Positions 1 through 6,688 of a stretch of 17,144 nt of DNA are shown piece after piece. The notes beneath the pieces were generated by a model. That model was not told where the DNA came from, searched no databases, and saw only the letters and a list, made by a program, of their open reading frames with translations. Numbering within the stretch: the stretch's first letter is position 1; every line of letters starts with the position of its first letter. Made by a program: the position numbers and the translations under genes. Source of the stretch: Candidatus Methanoperedens sp. Its GTDB lineage: Archaea; Halobacteriota; Methanosarcinia; Methanosarcinales; Methanoperedenaceae. Where the stretch lies: NCBI GenBank assembly GCA_023249275.1, contig JAHFCV010000027.1, forward strand, positions 1 through 17,144, in the 5' to 3' direction.

Positions 1-726
1 ACCGGCAACAAAACCAGTGACGTATATCTCGGAGAGCAATCCAAGATTCTCCATGAACGCCTTATTTTCATTTGCTGCTTTTACCCTGTACTGCTCAGAC
101 TTAGAAAGAAAAAACGCCGAGATGTCACCCCCGGATGCGAGTATCGTGGAAAGACTCTCATTGAAATTCTTAAAAATCTCAGACGGTGTACTTGCGGCTA
201 AGTTTTTCAGGGCGGTTTTAGGTTCCATGTTTAATATATTAGTATCTATCAGCGCGCCTTTTGCTTCTTCTGAAACTTCCCCATAGATTTTTTTATTATT
301 AGCGATTATTTCAAAAAAAGCCACGATATTTTTGCTTCCCTGGCTCAATGCATGCATCAATGCAACCGCATGGGGAAGAATAATATCTATCTTTCGCCTT
401 CTTAAATTTGCTGCGATAGACGGGTAAACCATGAATAAGTCATAAATCAAAAAACCAAAAATAACCGAAAAAAAAGGTATTATCAAAACGGAAAAATTTC
501 CAAGAAGCGGCTTGAAGGCATCGCGCATCAGCATATATGCCATTAACCCGGCAGGCAGCGATGACAGTATTGATAAAAAATAAGCCCTTGAAATATAAAC
601 ATCAAACGGCACACCTATGTGAGCCTGCATAAGTTCATGCTGAAGTTTGAGATATTCCCATGCCTTTGGGGATATACTTCTCCCAAATATTTTGTATGAT
701 ACCCGGTCAAGCTTACTTATAACCAT
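1..726 (-). CDS. Type IV pilus/Tad-like secretion platform protein (TadC/FlaJ type), partial
   Basis: This is the N-terminal 242 codons of an inner-membrane platform protein for type IV pilus-like filament assembly. The gene leaves the window at its 3' end. I read it by translating the minus strand from an ATG at 726. That start overlaps the end of the upstream ATPase gene by 10 bp, a typical translational coupling. Two hydrophobic segments sit near residues 47-67 and 76-100. They are followed by a cytoplasmic helical stretch (about 110-235) with the look of a T2SSF/GspF domain, beginning with LPHAVALMHALSQG. The family works with the adjacent ATPase to polymerise or retract pilins. The second half of the protein, normally carrying further membrane helices, lies outside the window. 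The pairing with the ATPase makes the call firm, but the exact filament type (adhesive pilus, archaellum-like or other) cannot be told. Confidence 0.85.
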   Translation of the reverse strand, partial: MVISKLDRVSYKIFGRSISPKAWEYLKLQHELMQAHIGVPFDVYISRAYFLSILSSLPAGLMAYMLMRDAFKPLLGNFSVLIIPFFSVIFGFLIYDLFMVYPSIAANLRRRKIDIILPHAVALMHALSQGSKNIVAFFEIIANNKKIYGEVSEEAKGALIDTNILNMEPKTALKNLAASTPSEIFKNFNESLSTILASGGDISAFFLSKSEQYRVKAANENKAFMENLGLLSEIYVTGFVAG

Positions 727-3116
727 TTTTTTTCATCCAGAAGAGATTTTCCTTCAGCTATTGAATTTAAGACTGTTGCAGGGTCGGATGCATACATCCT
801 GATTATCAACGACACATCCCTGTAATTATGTATATCGTTATCAACCATATACTGCAGCACAAGCTTGCGGTTCTCAAGCTCTTTATTAAGCCTTTCCCTG
901 CTCCATCCCCTGCTATACATAATGTCTTCAAGAACTTTTGATGTGCCGCTCTGCTCCATCCTGTCATTTATCGGATTCCATTTATAAAGTTCCCGAATGC
1001 TGATATCCCCGGTTACAGCATCTATACCGACAAACTCCGAGAAAGTGTCCATTCTTCTTACCCGTTTTCCGCCGACATGGCGGAGTACCTGTACTATCAT
1101 GACATTAAGGGCGCTCAACATCATGAGAGGTACGTTTATCGGTTCGTTAAGAAGCCTGTTTACTGCGAGCTGGACACTGCCTGCATGCATGGTAGAGTAG
1201 GTTGTATGACCTGTGCTCATCGCCTGGAATAAAGTATATGCTTCCTTTCCCCTGACTTCTCCGACTATCAGGTATTCCGGACGCTGCCTTAATGCAGAAC
1301 GAAGCAGCTCGAACATATCTATACTGGCTGCTTCCTGTCCCATGAATGATTCTCTGACAACGCCCGGAATCCAGTTATTGTGGTATAGCGTGATTTCTCT
1401 TGTGTCTTCTATGGATATTACTTTTGATTCAGACGGGATAAAAAGGGATATTGCATTAAGTGTGGTGGTCTTGCCTGAAGCGGTTTCTCCCACTAATATG
1501 ATGCTTTTGTTATTTTCAACCTCAAGCCAGAGATATGCCATGATTTCCGTGTTGAAAGTCCCGGCTTTTATGAGGTCTGTTGGTGTGAACGGTTCCTCCC
1601 TGAATTTTCGTATGGTAACAGTTCCACCATGCGTTGTTACTTCCCTGCCAAGAGTTGCCTCAAGACGGGAGCCGTCCGGCAGGCGGGCATTGAGTATCGG
1701 GTAGCCGGTAGAAATGGATTTGCCGCTTATCTGGGCAAGTTTCATTATCATCTCGTTTAGCTCTTCATCTTCGAAGGTGATGTTGGTTTCGATATTGGCA
1801 TATTTCCTGTGATACAGGTACACAGGCGTGTTTGACCCGACTACAGATATATCCTCAATCATGGGGTCTTTTATGAGCACGTCAAGTTTTACGTATCCAA
1901 CGTAGTTCCTCTTTATGTGATACCATATTTTTTGCCTGGATTTTTCATCCGGCTCGATGCCATAGATATTCAATATTTTGTTAAAATTATCATAAAGGAC
2001 AAGCTCTTTATTCATACTGGTGAAATCAATCTTTTGCTCAAGAAGGAAAACTTTCAGGCTCTCATTCACGTTCTTCAAAAGAGCTTCTTCGAAAGGTGTG
2101 AGGATTGGTTCTGAAATGTAATACAGGTTCTTGCGGGTCTTTTTGTTGAAAAGTATGCTGGCTAAGGCACATGGCTCAGAAATCCATGACTGTTCTACAA
2201 TATCAAAATGCTCCGGCGGTACAAAACTGATTATCTCGCCATATCTGCTTGTATCGTAGACCGGTATTTCAGTAACAGGTTTTTCTACAAAACTGCTCCG
2301 TAACATTTCAAAAACAGTTTTAACCAGGGGGATTATTTTTTCAATCCCCTGTACTTCGGGTTCAAGAAGAAGCGGTTTCAGGAGTTCTGCTTCTTTTTTT
2401 ATAATAATTTCAAGAAGAGAATTTCGGTACTCAAGTTCCATATGTTCAGCCAGCATTTTTTTTTTCTGGACCAAAACAATGCTGCGTTTTTCTGTATCCT
2501 GTTGTTTCTGGTATAAAATATCGGATAATTCAGCCAGATAGTCCGTATTTACATTACGTCCGATGGATTCTTTCAGGTTCTGGAACTCATGCTCTTTTTC
2601 TTTCCTTGCCTGCGTGAGCTCTTTTAAAGCAGATTCCGCTTCATTTAACTCTTTTAATGAGGATTCAACCTGCAATTTCTTTTTGACCGGATATTTTTCA
2701 ACGTCCTGCTCTGATACGCTGGCTGGAGGCTTGATTCCCATAGCGTTTGCGAGGCGAGTGCCAAGTGAACTCTTGGATTCGCGAAGTTTCTTTAATGCAA
2801 CCCCGGCTTCCTGGCTTTGATTCTCCGCGAGCTCTGCCGTGTTTTTTTTGCTGTTAAGCTTTTTCAAAAGCAATGTGTATATAAAATTGAGCGGCGGTGA
2901 GGCAGTACCCCATCCTGATGCAAGGATTTCAGCGTTTATAGCCGCATGTTTGGCTTTCAGGGCATTCAATCTTTTTTTTTGGGTTTTCTTTGCGCCCGCT
3001 GCCTCGTCATGTATGAGTTTTTTAAGGTCTGCCCTCATCCCTGCAATGTCAACTATCGAACCTATTGGTGTTTCAGTCGTTTCTGCTTTATTTTTCGCCA
3101 CTTTAATACCCTTCAA
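717..3116 (-). CDS. Type II/IV secretion system (archaeal type IV pilus) ATPase with long coiled-coil N-terminus
   Basis: Cytoplasmic hexameric ATPase of the VirB11/PilB/FlaI superfamily that powers pilus or secretion assembly. The C-terminal core is complete: Asp box ISIEDTREI (about 568-576), Walker A GETASGKTT (543-551), Walker B EYLIVGEVRG (614-623) and His box STGHTTYSTMHAGS (634-647). The first roughly 270 residues are unusual: Lys/Glu/Leu-rich, coiled-coil-like, with no motif I recognise. The start is uncertain. The longest frame begins with TTG at 3116. A GTG at 3101 (residue 6) has a GAAGGG purine tract just upstream and may be the real start. The gene overlaps the platform gene downstream by 10 bp, so the two form an operon. 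At 799 residues it is longer than a minimal FlaI-type ATPase because of the N-terminal extension. Confidence 0.93.
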   Translation of the reverse strand: MKGIKVAKNKAETTETPIGSIVDIAGMRADLKKLIHDEAAGAKKTQKKRLNALKAKHAAINAEILASGWGTASPPLNFIYTLLLKKLNSKKNTAELAENQSQEAGVALKKLRESKSSLGTRLANAMGIKPPASVSEQDVEKYPVKKKLQVESSLKELNEAESALKELTQARKEKEHEFQNLKESIGRNVNTDYLAELSDILYQKQQDTEKRSIVLVQKKKMLAEHMELEYRNSLLEIIIKKEAELLKPLLLEPEVQGIEKIIPLVKTVFEMLRSSFVEKPVTEIPVYDTSRYGEIISFVPPEHFDIVEQSWISEPCALASILFNKKTRKNLYYISEPILTPFEEALLKNVNESLKVFLLEQKIDFTSMNKELVLYDNFNKILNIYGIEPDEKSRQKIWYHIKRNYVGYVKLDVLIKDPMIEDISVVGSNTPVYLYHRKYANIETNITFEDEELNEMIMKLAQISGKSISTGYPILNARLPDGSRLEATLGREVTTHGGTVTIRKFREEPFTPTDLIKAGTFNTEIMAYLWLEVENNKSIILVGETASGKTTTLNAISLFIPSESKVISIEDTREITLYHNNWIPGVVRESFMGQEAASIDMFELLRSALRQRPEYLIVGEVRGKEAYTLFQAMSTGHTTYSTMHAGSVQLAVNRLLNEPINVPLMMLSALNVMIVQVLRHVGGKRVRRMDTFSEFVGIDAVTGDISIRELYKWNPINDRMEQSGTSKVLEDIMYSRGWSRERLNKELENRKLVLQYMVDNDIHNYRDVSLIIRMYASDPATVLNSIAEGKSLLDEKKWL

Positions 3117-3215
3117 GGATTACTAAAATATTACTATCTTACTATTTAATAGCACTGTTGGGTAAATATATAATATGATTTATGTGGCGTTTAACGCTCT
3201 TTTTGGAAACCCCTC

Positions 3216-3226
3216 GTAAAAATAAG
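3216..3226 (-). terminator. Oligo-T terminator of tRNA-Val
   Basis: On the minus strand, two bases after the discriminator of tRNA-Val, the sequence reads CTTATTTTTAC. Such T-runs are the usual intrinsic stop signal for archaeal RNA polymerase. The call rests on this short run and its position only. Confidence 0.4.
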
Positions 3227-3227
3227 A

Positions 3228-3301
3228 TGGGCCCGCGGAGATTCGAACTCCGGATCTCCGCCATGTCAAGGCGACGTCATAACCAACTAGACCACGAGCC
3301 C
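3228..3301 (-). tRNA. tRNA-Val (anticodon GAC)
   Basis: A 74-nt cloverleaf on the minus strand. The acceptor stem GGGCTCG pairs with CGGGCCC with one U-G pair, and the discriminator is A. The anticodon stem-loop is TCGCC-TTGACAT-GGCGG, giving anticodon GAC, which reads GUC/GUU valine codons. The T arm reads GCGGAGATTCGAAC on the plus strand. The 3' CCA is not encoded, as is common in archaea. There is no intron. A TTTAATA element on the minus strand near 3330-3336 could be its TATA box. Confidence 0.95.
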
Positions 3302-3358
3302 GGCTCATCCCAGTAGTGGATTATCGCTATTAAACCTATCGATTAAGCCAAGCCCAAG

Positions 3359-3367
3359 TTTTATATC
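3359..3367 (+). promoter_or_regulatory. Archaeal TATA box for the 99-aa gene
   Basis: TTTTATATC is centred about 28 nt before the ATG at 3391. This spacing predicts a transcript starting at or near the start codon, so the mRNA is probably leaderless. No Shine-Dalgarno sequence is seen, which fits. Confidence 0.6.
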
Positions 3368-3390
3368 GTAATAAATTAAAATAGTTTTCT

Positions 3391-3690
3391 ATGGGAACCG
3401 TTAGTGCAAGGAAAAGGCTTGAATCCATAGAACGCGATGTTATTCCTGCCATGTTCGTGGGTGTGCTGTCCAAGGATGATAAGTGGCTGGAACATACGCT
3501 TAACGATACCCTTCCTCAACTGGAAGAACGTTCTCTTCGCCTCGCGCTGGAATGCAAAAAAAATGGGGAATGCGCCGAGGGTGAGGCGCTGTGCGATGAG
3601 GCACGCATCAGGGCTGTGTTTGCGGAAACAAAGAGGAAGCTTGGGAAGGAGCATGCGGTCAGGGAAGCGCGGACGAGGTTTCAGCACTGA
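3391..3690 (+). CDS. Small hypothetical protein with Cys-rich C-terminal half (99 aa)
   Basis: I do not recognise the family. The protein is soluble, charged and probably all-helical. Three cysteines cluster in CKKNGECAEGEALC (about 55-68), which might bind a metal or form a disulfide. The start ATG at 3391 fits a TATA box about 28 nt upstream (leaderless). Coding is supported by this promoter and by codon-preserving similarity with a second partial copy of the 3' end at 4112-4252: by eye about 15 mismatches in 141 aligned bases, no gaps, stop codons aligned. The gene sits beside tRNA-Val, and an orphan antitoxin gene lies between it and its partial copy. It could be a small regulator or structural protein; no function is assigned. 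Confidence 0.7.
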   Translation: MGTVSARKRLESIERDVIPAMFVGVLSKDDKWLEHTLNDTLPQLEERSLRLALECKKNGECAEGEALCDEARIRAVFAETKRKLGKEHAVREARTRFQH

Positions 3691-3768
3691 AATGCACAGT
3701 GTAATTAAAGTACTTTTATCATATATAAGCTATATAGCATACGATGGTGCAGTTGACTGAGAAAAGAG

Positions 3769-3777
3769 TATATAAAA
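3769..3777 (+). promoter_or_regulatory. Putative TATA box for hicB-like gene
   Basis: TATATAAAA lies about 70 nt before the hicB ATG, so a transcript would have a leader of roughly 40-45 nt. A 10-bp palindrome, GCTATATAGC, lies nearby at 3729-3738 and might be an operator or a second promoter element. Placement is by motif only. Confidence 0.4.
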
Positions 3778-3842
3778 ACTGCCTCCAGCAGGATATCGTC
3801 TGTAAGTAGAGGTGCAGAAAAAACCGAAGTCATAGTGATACA

Positions 3843-4073
3843 ATGGAATACACAGTATTGATATATCGGGCTGAAGAAGGAGGCTTCTGGGCAGAAGTGC
3901 CGTCTCTTCCCGGCTGCTATTCTCAGGGCGAAACGATAGAGGAGACGATGAAAAATATACAGGAAGCAATAGAAGCGCACCTTCTTGCTTTGAAAGAGGA
4001 AAGGGAAGAAGCGCCCATCAGGGAAGAATTTGTTATTGGAAGAGTTAAAGTGGAAGCATCAGCCATAGCATAA
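3843..4073 (+). CDS. hicB: HicB-family antitoxin-like protein, orphan
   Basis: A 76-residue protein with the HicB fold signature: MEYTVLIYRAEEGGFWAEVP, then LPGCYSQGET, then an EAIEAHL helix. In HicAB modules this domain neutralises the RNA-cleaving HicA toxin. No HicA reading frame (a 60-80 residue dsRNA-binding-like protein) is visible on either side, so the gene is an orphan or the toxin was lost. The protein is short and shows no extra helix-turn-helix or ribbon-helix-helix domain at its C-terminus, so autoregulation by DNA binding is not evident. No Shine-Dalgarno sequence precedes the ATG. It lies exactly between an intact gene (ending 3690) and a partial copy of that gene's 3' end (4112-4252), which suggests it arrived with a rearrangement. 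Confidence 0.85.
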   Translation: MEYTVLIYRAEEGGFWAEVPSLPGCYSQGETIEETMKNIQEAIEAHLLALKEEREEAPIREEFVIGRVKVEASAIA

Positions 4074-4111
4074 GCCAGATATTGAAAACGGTAAAATCGA
4101 GCGAGCAGCGG

Positions 4112-4252
4112 GAATGCAGGGAGAGCGGGGAATGCGCCGAGGGTGAGGCGCTGTGCGATGAGGCGCACATCAGGGCCGCGTTTGCGGAAACAAAGAGCAA
4201 GCTTGAGAAGGAGCATGTGGTGAGGGAAGCGCGGACGAGGTTTCACCACTGA
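4112..4252 (+). pseudogene. Partial copy of the 3' end of the 99-aa gene (3391-3690)
   Basis: Bases 4112-4252 match 3550-3690 at a constant offset of 562 bp without gaps. I count about 15 mismatches, six of them in one 9-base patch near the start. The reading frame and TGA stop are preserved (GECAEGEALCDEA shared). The upstream half of the gene and its promoter are missing. The frame stays open upstream and a TTG exists at 4082, so low-level translation is possible, but I see no promoter or ribosome binding site. It is best read as a truncated duplicate left by the event that placed hicB here. Confidence 0.8.
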
Positions 4253-4326
4253 ATTGCATGGATTGGTTGGTTTAATTTTGAGAGATATGCAATTTTCAGT
4301 GTATTCATAGTCATTACCAGACGTAA

Positions 4327-4334
4327 CAAAAAAA
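4327..4334 (-). terminator. Oligo-T terminator of mtnA
   Basis: The minus strand has seven T residues starting at the mtnA stop codon (TTTTTTTG), a plausible archaeal transcription stop. Convergent plus-strand material ends about 75 bp away. Confidence 0.4.
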
Positions 4335-5360
4335 TTAAATTTCTATTTTGACCTCATCAATCAGGAACGGAGGATAGAACACACCATTTTCAGTAATGAG
4401 TGCAGTCACGTTTTCCATAGGCGTGGCATCAAATGCCGGATTATACACCTCAACATCAAGCGGCGCTATCTGGTGGCTTCCGAAAAACTTTAACTCCTCG
4501 GGTTTTCTCAGTTCAATCTCGATTTCATCCTCAAGATGTTCAAAATCAAACGTGGAAACAGGCGCTGCCACATAAAACGGTATCCTGTGCTCTTTTGCAA
4601 TTACCGAATGGGTATATGTCCCAATTTTATTAAACACGGCATCCTGCGTAATCCTGTCAGCCCCGACAATCACCTTATCCACCATGCCTTTTCGCATCAC
4701 AGCGCCGGACATACTGTCCGTAATAAGCGTCACAGGTATCCTGTCTTCCATCAATTCCCATGTTGTAATCCTGCTCCCCTGGTTCAACGGGCGCGTCTCG
4801 CACGAAATTACCTTGATGTCTTTTCCCTGCGCGCGTGCTGAGCGGATAACGCCGAGGGCGGTTCCCCAGTCCACGCACGCCAGCCTTCCTGCATTGCAGT
4901 GCGTCATCACGGTATCGCCGTCCTCAAGCAGCACTGCGCCGTGCTCGCCAAGCTGCATGTTCTTCTCCACGTCTTCATCAGCGATTGCTTTTGCTTCATC
5001 CAGGGCAAACATCCTTGCTTCCTTGATATTCCGCGCATCTTCCACTGCCCTGATAACGCGTTTCACGCCCCATGAGAGGTTTACTGCTGTGGGTCTTGTT
5101 GCTGTGATGTTTTCCCCTGCTGTTTGTATATCCTCCAGTAAATCATCAAGAGAAGAAGCATTGCTCCTGAACGCGCCGAGCGCTACACCGAATCCTCCTG
5201 CGGCTCCCAGTGCAGGCGCGCCCCTCACGCGCAGCGACTTTATGGCTTCGCATAAGGAATCGATAGTATTGCACGCAATAATTTTGTATTCCCGGGGCAG
5301 GAGGGTCTGGTCAATCATTATAATAGTATTGTTTTCATAATCCCATTCTATCGTTCTCAT
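4335..5360 (-). CDS. mtnA: S-methyl-5-thioribose-1-phosphate isomerase
   Basis: An aldose-ketose isomerase converting 5-methylthioribose-1-phosphate to methylthioribulose-1-phosphate in methionine salvage; it may also act in related archaeal 5'-deoxynucleoside salvage. It belongs to the eIF-2B alpha/beta/delta-like family. Motifs seen: RVRGAPALGAAGG (45-56), HCNAG with the expected catalytic Cys (C155) and GADRI with the expected catalytic Asp (D235). The 341-residue length is normal. I chose the ATG at 5360 (MRTIEWDY) because a TATA element centred near 5390 lies about 30 nt upstream, and the family typically begins with this motif. An in-frame ATG at 5381 would add seven residues. The gene diverges from the MfnE-like gene, with which it shares the promoter element. 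The alternative, ribose-1,5-bisphosphate isomerase, is less likely given the overall match to MtnA. Confidence 0.9.
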   Translation of the reverse strand: MRTIEWDYENNTIIMIDQTLLPREYKIIACNTIDSLCEAIKSLRVRGAPALGAAGGFGVALGAFRSNASSLDDLLEDIQTAGENITATRPTAVNLSWGVKRVIRAVEDARNIKEARMFALDEAKAIADEDVEKNMQLGEHGAVLLEDGDTVMTHCNAGRLACVDWGTALGVIRSARAQGKDIKVISCETRPLNQGSRITTWELMEDRIPVTLITDSMSGAVMRKGMVDKVIVGADRITQDAVFNKIGTYTHSVIAKEHRIPFYVAAPVSTFDFEHLEDEIEIELRKPEELKFFGSHQIAPLDVEVYNPAFDATPMENVTALITENGVFYPPFLIDEVKIEI

Positions 5361-5385
5361 AGGAGTCGTAGTATCAGGCATTATG

Positions 5386-5395
5386 TATTTAAATA
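5386..5395. promoter_or_regulatory. Palindromic TATA element shared by mtnA and mfnE-like gene
   Basis: TATTTAAATA is a perfect 10-bp palindrome. Its centre is about 26 nt before the plus-strand ATG at 5416 and about 30 nt before the minus-strand ATG at 5360. Both distances fit archaeal TATA-to-start spacing for leaderless mRNAs, so one box may serve both divergent genes. Confidence 0.55.
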
Positions 5396-5415
5396 TTGCA
5401 GTTTAAGTAAAAAGC

Positions 5416-6018
5416 ATGATAGTGGTAAAACTCGGCGGCAGCCTGATTCACAGGGCAAGGGAGCTTGTGAATGAAATAATCGAATACGCAAATATGAGTG
5501 GCGAGAGAATCCTGATAGTTCCCGGGGGCTCGATATTTGCGGATACTGTACGAAAGGTGAATACTTCGCAGGAAGCGGCTCACTGGATGGCGATACTTGC
5601 AATGGAGCAGTACGGCTATTTTCTTGGTAATGGAACGAATGCAAGAATTGTTGATAGCCTTAGCTTTTATGACGAAGTAAGTATTCTCTTGCCTTACAAT
5701 CTATTGAAGAAAAAAGATGAGCTTCCCCATACATGGGATGTAACCTCAGACACGATTGCAGCGTGGGTAGCGTTGCAGCTTAAAGCCAGGTTTATTAAAG
5801 CCACGGATGTGGAGGGGATATATATTAACGGGGAGTTTCAAAAAGAACTCAAAGCGTCGGAACTCGTGGGGAAAGAGACATGCGTTGACGCAGAGCTTCC
5901 GCATTTTCTCATGAGGCATAAAATGAATTGCGAGATTATCAACGGTAACTGTCCGGGAAGATTAACCGGCGCGCTTCGTGGCAACGTAATTGGAACGGTT
6001 ATTAAAGGATATATTTAA
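5416..6018 (+). CDS. mfnE: Amino acid kinase family protein, likely MfnE (methanofuran biosynthesis phosphate kinase)
   Basis: A 200-residue amino acid kinase fold protein. It has an N-terminal phosphate-binding MIVVKLGGSL, a second glycine loop LIVPGGS (about 33-39), and a nucleotide-binding region TSDTIAAWVALQ and KATDVEGIY near 115-140. Short archaeal members related to aspartokinase/uridylate kinase include MfnE, which phosphorylates the phosphate of (5-aminomethyl-3-furanyl)methyl phosphate to a diphosphate during methanofuran synthesis. Methanofuran is the C1 carrier of methanogenesis and its reversal. The assignment to MfnE is from family size and motifs, with no pathway partner adjacent. 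The ATG at 5416 lies about 26 nt after the palindromic TATA (leaderless). The gene is followed 40 bp later by the zinc protein and aEF-1beta, probably one transcript. Confidence 0.75.
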   Translation: MIVVKLGGSLIHRARELVNEIIEYANMSGERILIVPGGSIFADTVRKVNTSQEAAHWMAILAMEQYGYFLGNGTNARIVDSLSFYDEVSILLPYNLLKKKDELPHTWDVTSDTIAAWVALQLKARFIKATDVEGIYINGEFQKELKASELVGKETCVDAELPHFLMRHKMNCEIINGNCPGRLTGALRGNVIGTVIKGYI

Positions 6019-6058
6019 TAGCATTCGATTCTGTATGAGTGACCCACAGGAGAATATT

Positions 6059-6232
6059 ATGGCAAGAAAAGAAAAAGCAGAAAAATGTATCTCATGCGGA
6101 GTAAATCTCATAGAGCGCGGTTATGTGCGATATCCATGCCCGCAGTGCGGGGCAGAATTGGGAAGATGCGCGGCATGCAGGCACCAGAGCAATCCTTATA
6201 AGTGCCAGGGCTGCGGATTCGAAGGACCGTGA
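6059..6232 (+). CDS. HVO_2753-type small zinc finger protein
   Basis: A 57-residue protein with four CxxC(G) knuckles: CISCG, CPQCG, CAAC and CQGCG, enough for two zinc sites, ending in the typical GCGFEGP. It resembles the haloarchaeal protein HVO_2753, which is known to be needed for swarming and biofilm formation. As I recall, that gene also neighbours elongation factor 1-beta, which is the gene directly downstream here. The start at 6059 is chosen because AGGAG lies six bases upstream. In-frame ATGs at 6035 and 5990 would add 8 and 23 residues, and the latter would overlap the kinase gene. The aEF-1beta start follows five bases after the stop, so the two are co-transcribed. The role may be translation-linked; that is inference. 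Confidence 0.88.
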   Translation: MARKEKAEKCISCGVNLIERGYVRYPCPQCGAELGRCAACRHQSNPYKCQGCGFEGP

Positions 6233-6237
6233 AAAAA

Positions 6238-6504
6238 ATGGGAGAAGTAGCCGCTAAAATAAAAATCATGCCTTCAGGCATGGATGTTGATTTGAATAAA
6301 CTTAAAGAGGATTTGAAAAAAGTAATTCCAGCCGGGGCGCGGTTGCACAGCTTTGCCGAGCAGCCTGTAGCTTTCGGTCTGAAAGCACTTATAGCTGTTG
6401 TGAAAGTGGGCGATATTGAGGGCGGAACCGAAAAGGTCGAGGAAGCTTTCAGTAAGGTGAAAGGCGTGGAAAGCGTCGCTGTGGAAGAACTTGGCAGGAT
6501 GTAG
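6238..6504 (+). CDS. Archaeal elongation factor 1-beta (aEF-1beta)
   Basis: Guanine nucleotide exchange factor for elongation factor 1-alpha, regenerating its GTP form during translation. The 88-residue length is right for the archaeal protein, which is only the C-terminal exchange domain of the eukaryotic factor. Recognisable features are MGEVAAKIKIMPSGMDVDL at the start, SFAEQPVAFGLKAL in the middle and a VEEAFSKVKGVESVAVEELGRM C-terminal end (cited here only as the type pattern). The start at 6238 gives the family-typical N-terminus. An upstream ATG in the same frame (6202) lies inside the zinc protein gene and is rejected. A T-rich terminator follows. Confidence 0.95.
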   Translation: MGEVAAKIKIMPSGMDVDLNKLKEDLKKVIPAGARLHSFAEQPVAFGLKALIAVVKVGDIEGGTEKVEEAFSKVKGVESVAVEELGRM

Positions 6505-6515
6505 AATATATTAAA

Positions 6516-6533
6516 TATTTTTTCCATTTTTTT
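6516..6533 (+). terminator. T-rich terminator after aEF-1beta
   Basis: Two T-runs, TTTTTT and TTTTTTTT, separated by CCA, lie between the aEF-1beta stop and tRNA-Ala. They are a good candidate for archaeal transcription termination of the kinase/zinc protein/aEF-1beta transcript. Confidence 0.55.
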
Positions 6534-6537
6534 TATA

Positions 6538-6609
6538 GGGCCTGTAGATCAGGGGTAGATCGTTGCGTTCGCAACGCAAAGGCCGCGGGTTCGAATCCCG
6601 CCGGGTCCA
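6538..6609 (+). tRNA. tRNA-Ala (anticodon CGC)
   Basis: A 72-nt cloverleaf. The acceptor stem GGGCCTG pairs with CGGGTCC and contains the G3:U70 pair that is the alanine identity element. The D arm is GATC-AGGGGTA-GATC, the anticodon arm TTGCG-TTCGCAA-CGCAA (anticodon CGC), and the T arm GCGGG-TTCGAAT-CCCGC. The discriminator is A; CCA is not encoded; there is no intron. Confidence 0.96.
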
Positions 6610-6653
6610 TAAAACACTATTTCTCGTGAGGCTTTTTAGGGTCATGAAACAGT

Positions 6654-6664
6654 AAAATATATAT
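6654..6664 (+). promoter_or_regulatory. TATA box of the arsR-like operon
   Basis: AAAATATATAT is centred about 27 nt before the ATG pair at 6687/6690, predicting a leaderless transcript beginning at the start codon. Confidence 0.55.
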
Positions 6665-6668
6665 CAAC

Positions 6669-6688
6669 ATATCATCAATTAATGATAT
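6669..6688. promoter_or_regulatory. Putative ArsR-type operator
   Basis: A perfect inverted repeat with 7-bp arms, ATATCAT and ATGATAT, around a 6-bp centre (CAATTA). It spans the predicted transcription start and touches the first ATG. ArsR/SmtB repressors bind such imperfect or perfect palindromes at their own promoters, so autoregulation is likely. Confidence 0.55.

Noticed and set aside
3187..3204. GCGTT/AACGC hairpin followed by TTTTT on the plus strand
   Set aside because: It resembles a bacterial-type terminator, but no plus-strand gene precedes it and the loop would be only one base.
3923..4249. Minus-strand open frame across hicB and the repeat copy, similar in translation to another minus-strand frame at 3376-3687
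   Set aside because: Both are antisense images of the duplicated 3' end. The plus-strand frames have promoters and a recognisable HicB; the minus frames have neither.
4684..5340. Long plus-strand open frame opposite mtnA
   Set aside because: Shadow of a well-conserved enzyme gene; no promoter and no recognisable protein.
6202..6237. Upstream ATG for aEF-1beta
   Set aside because: It lies inside the zinc protein gene and adds twelve non-conserved residues. The ATG at 6238 gives the standard N-terminus.
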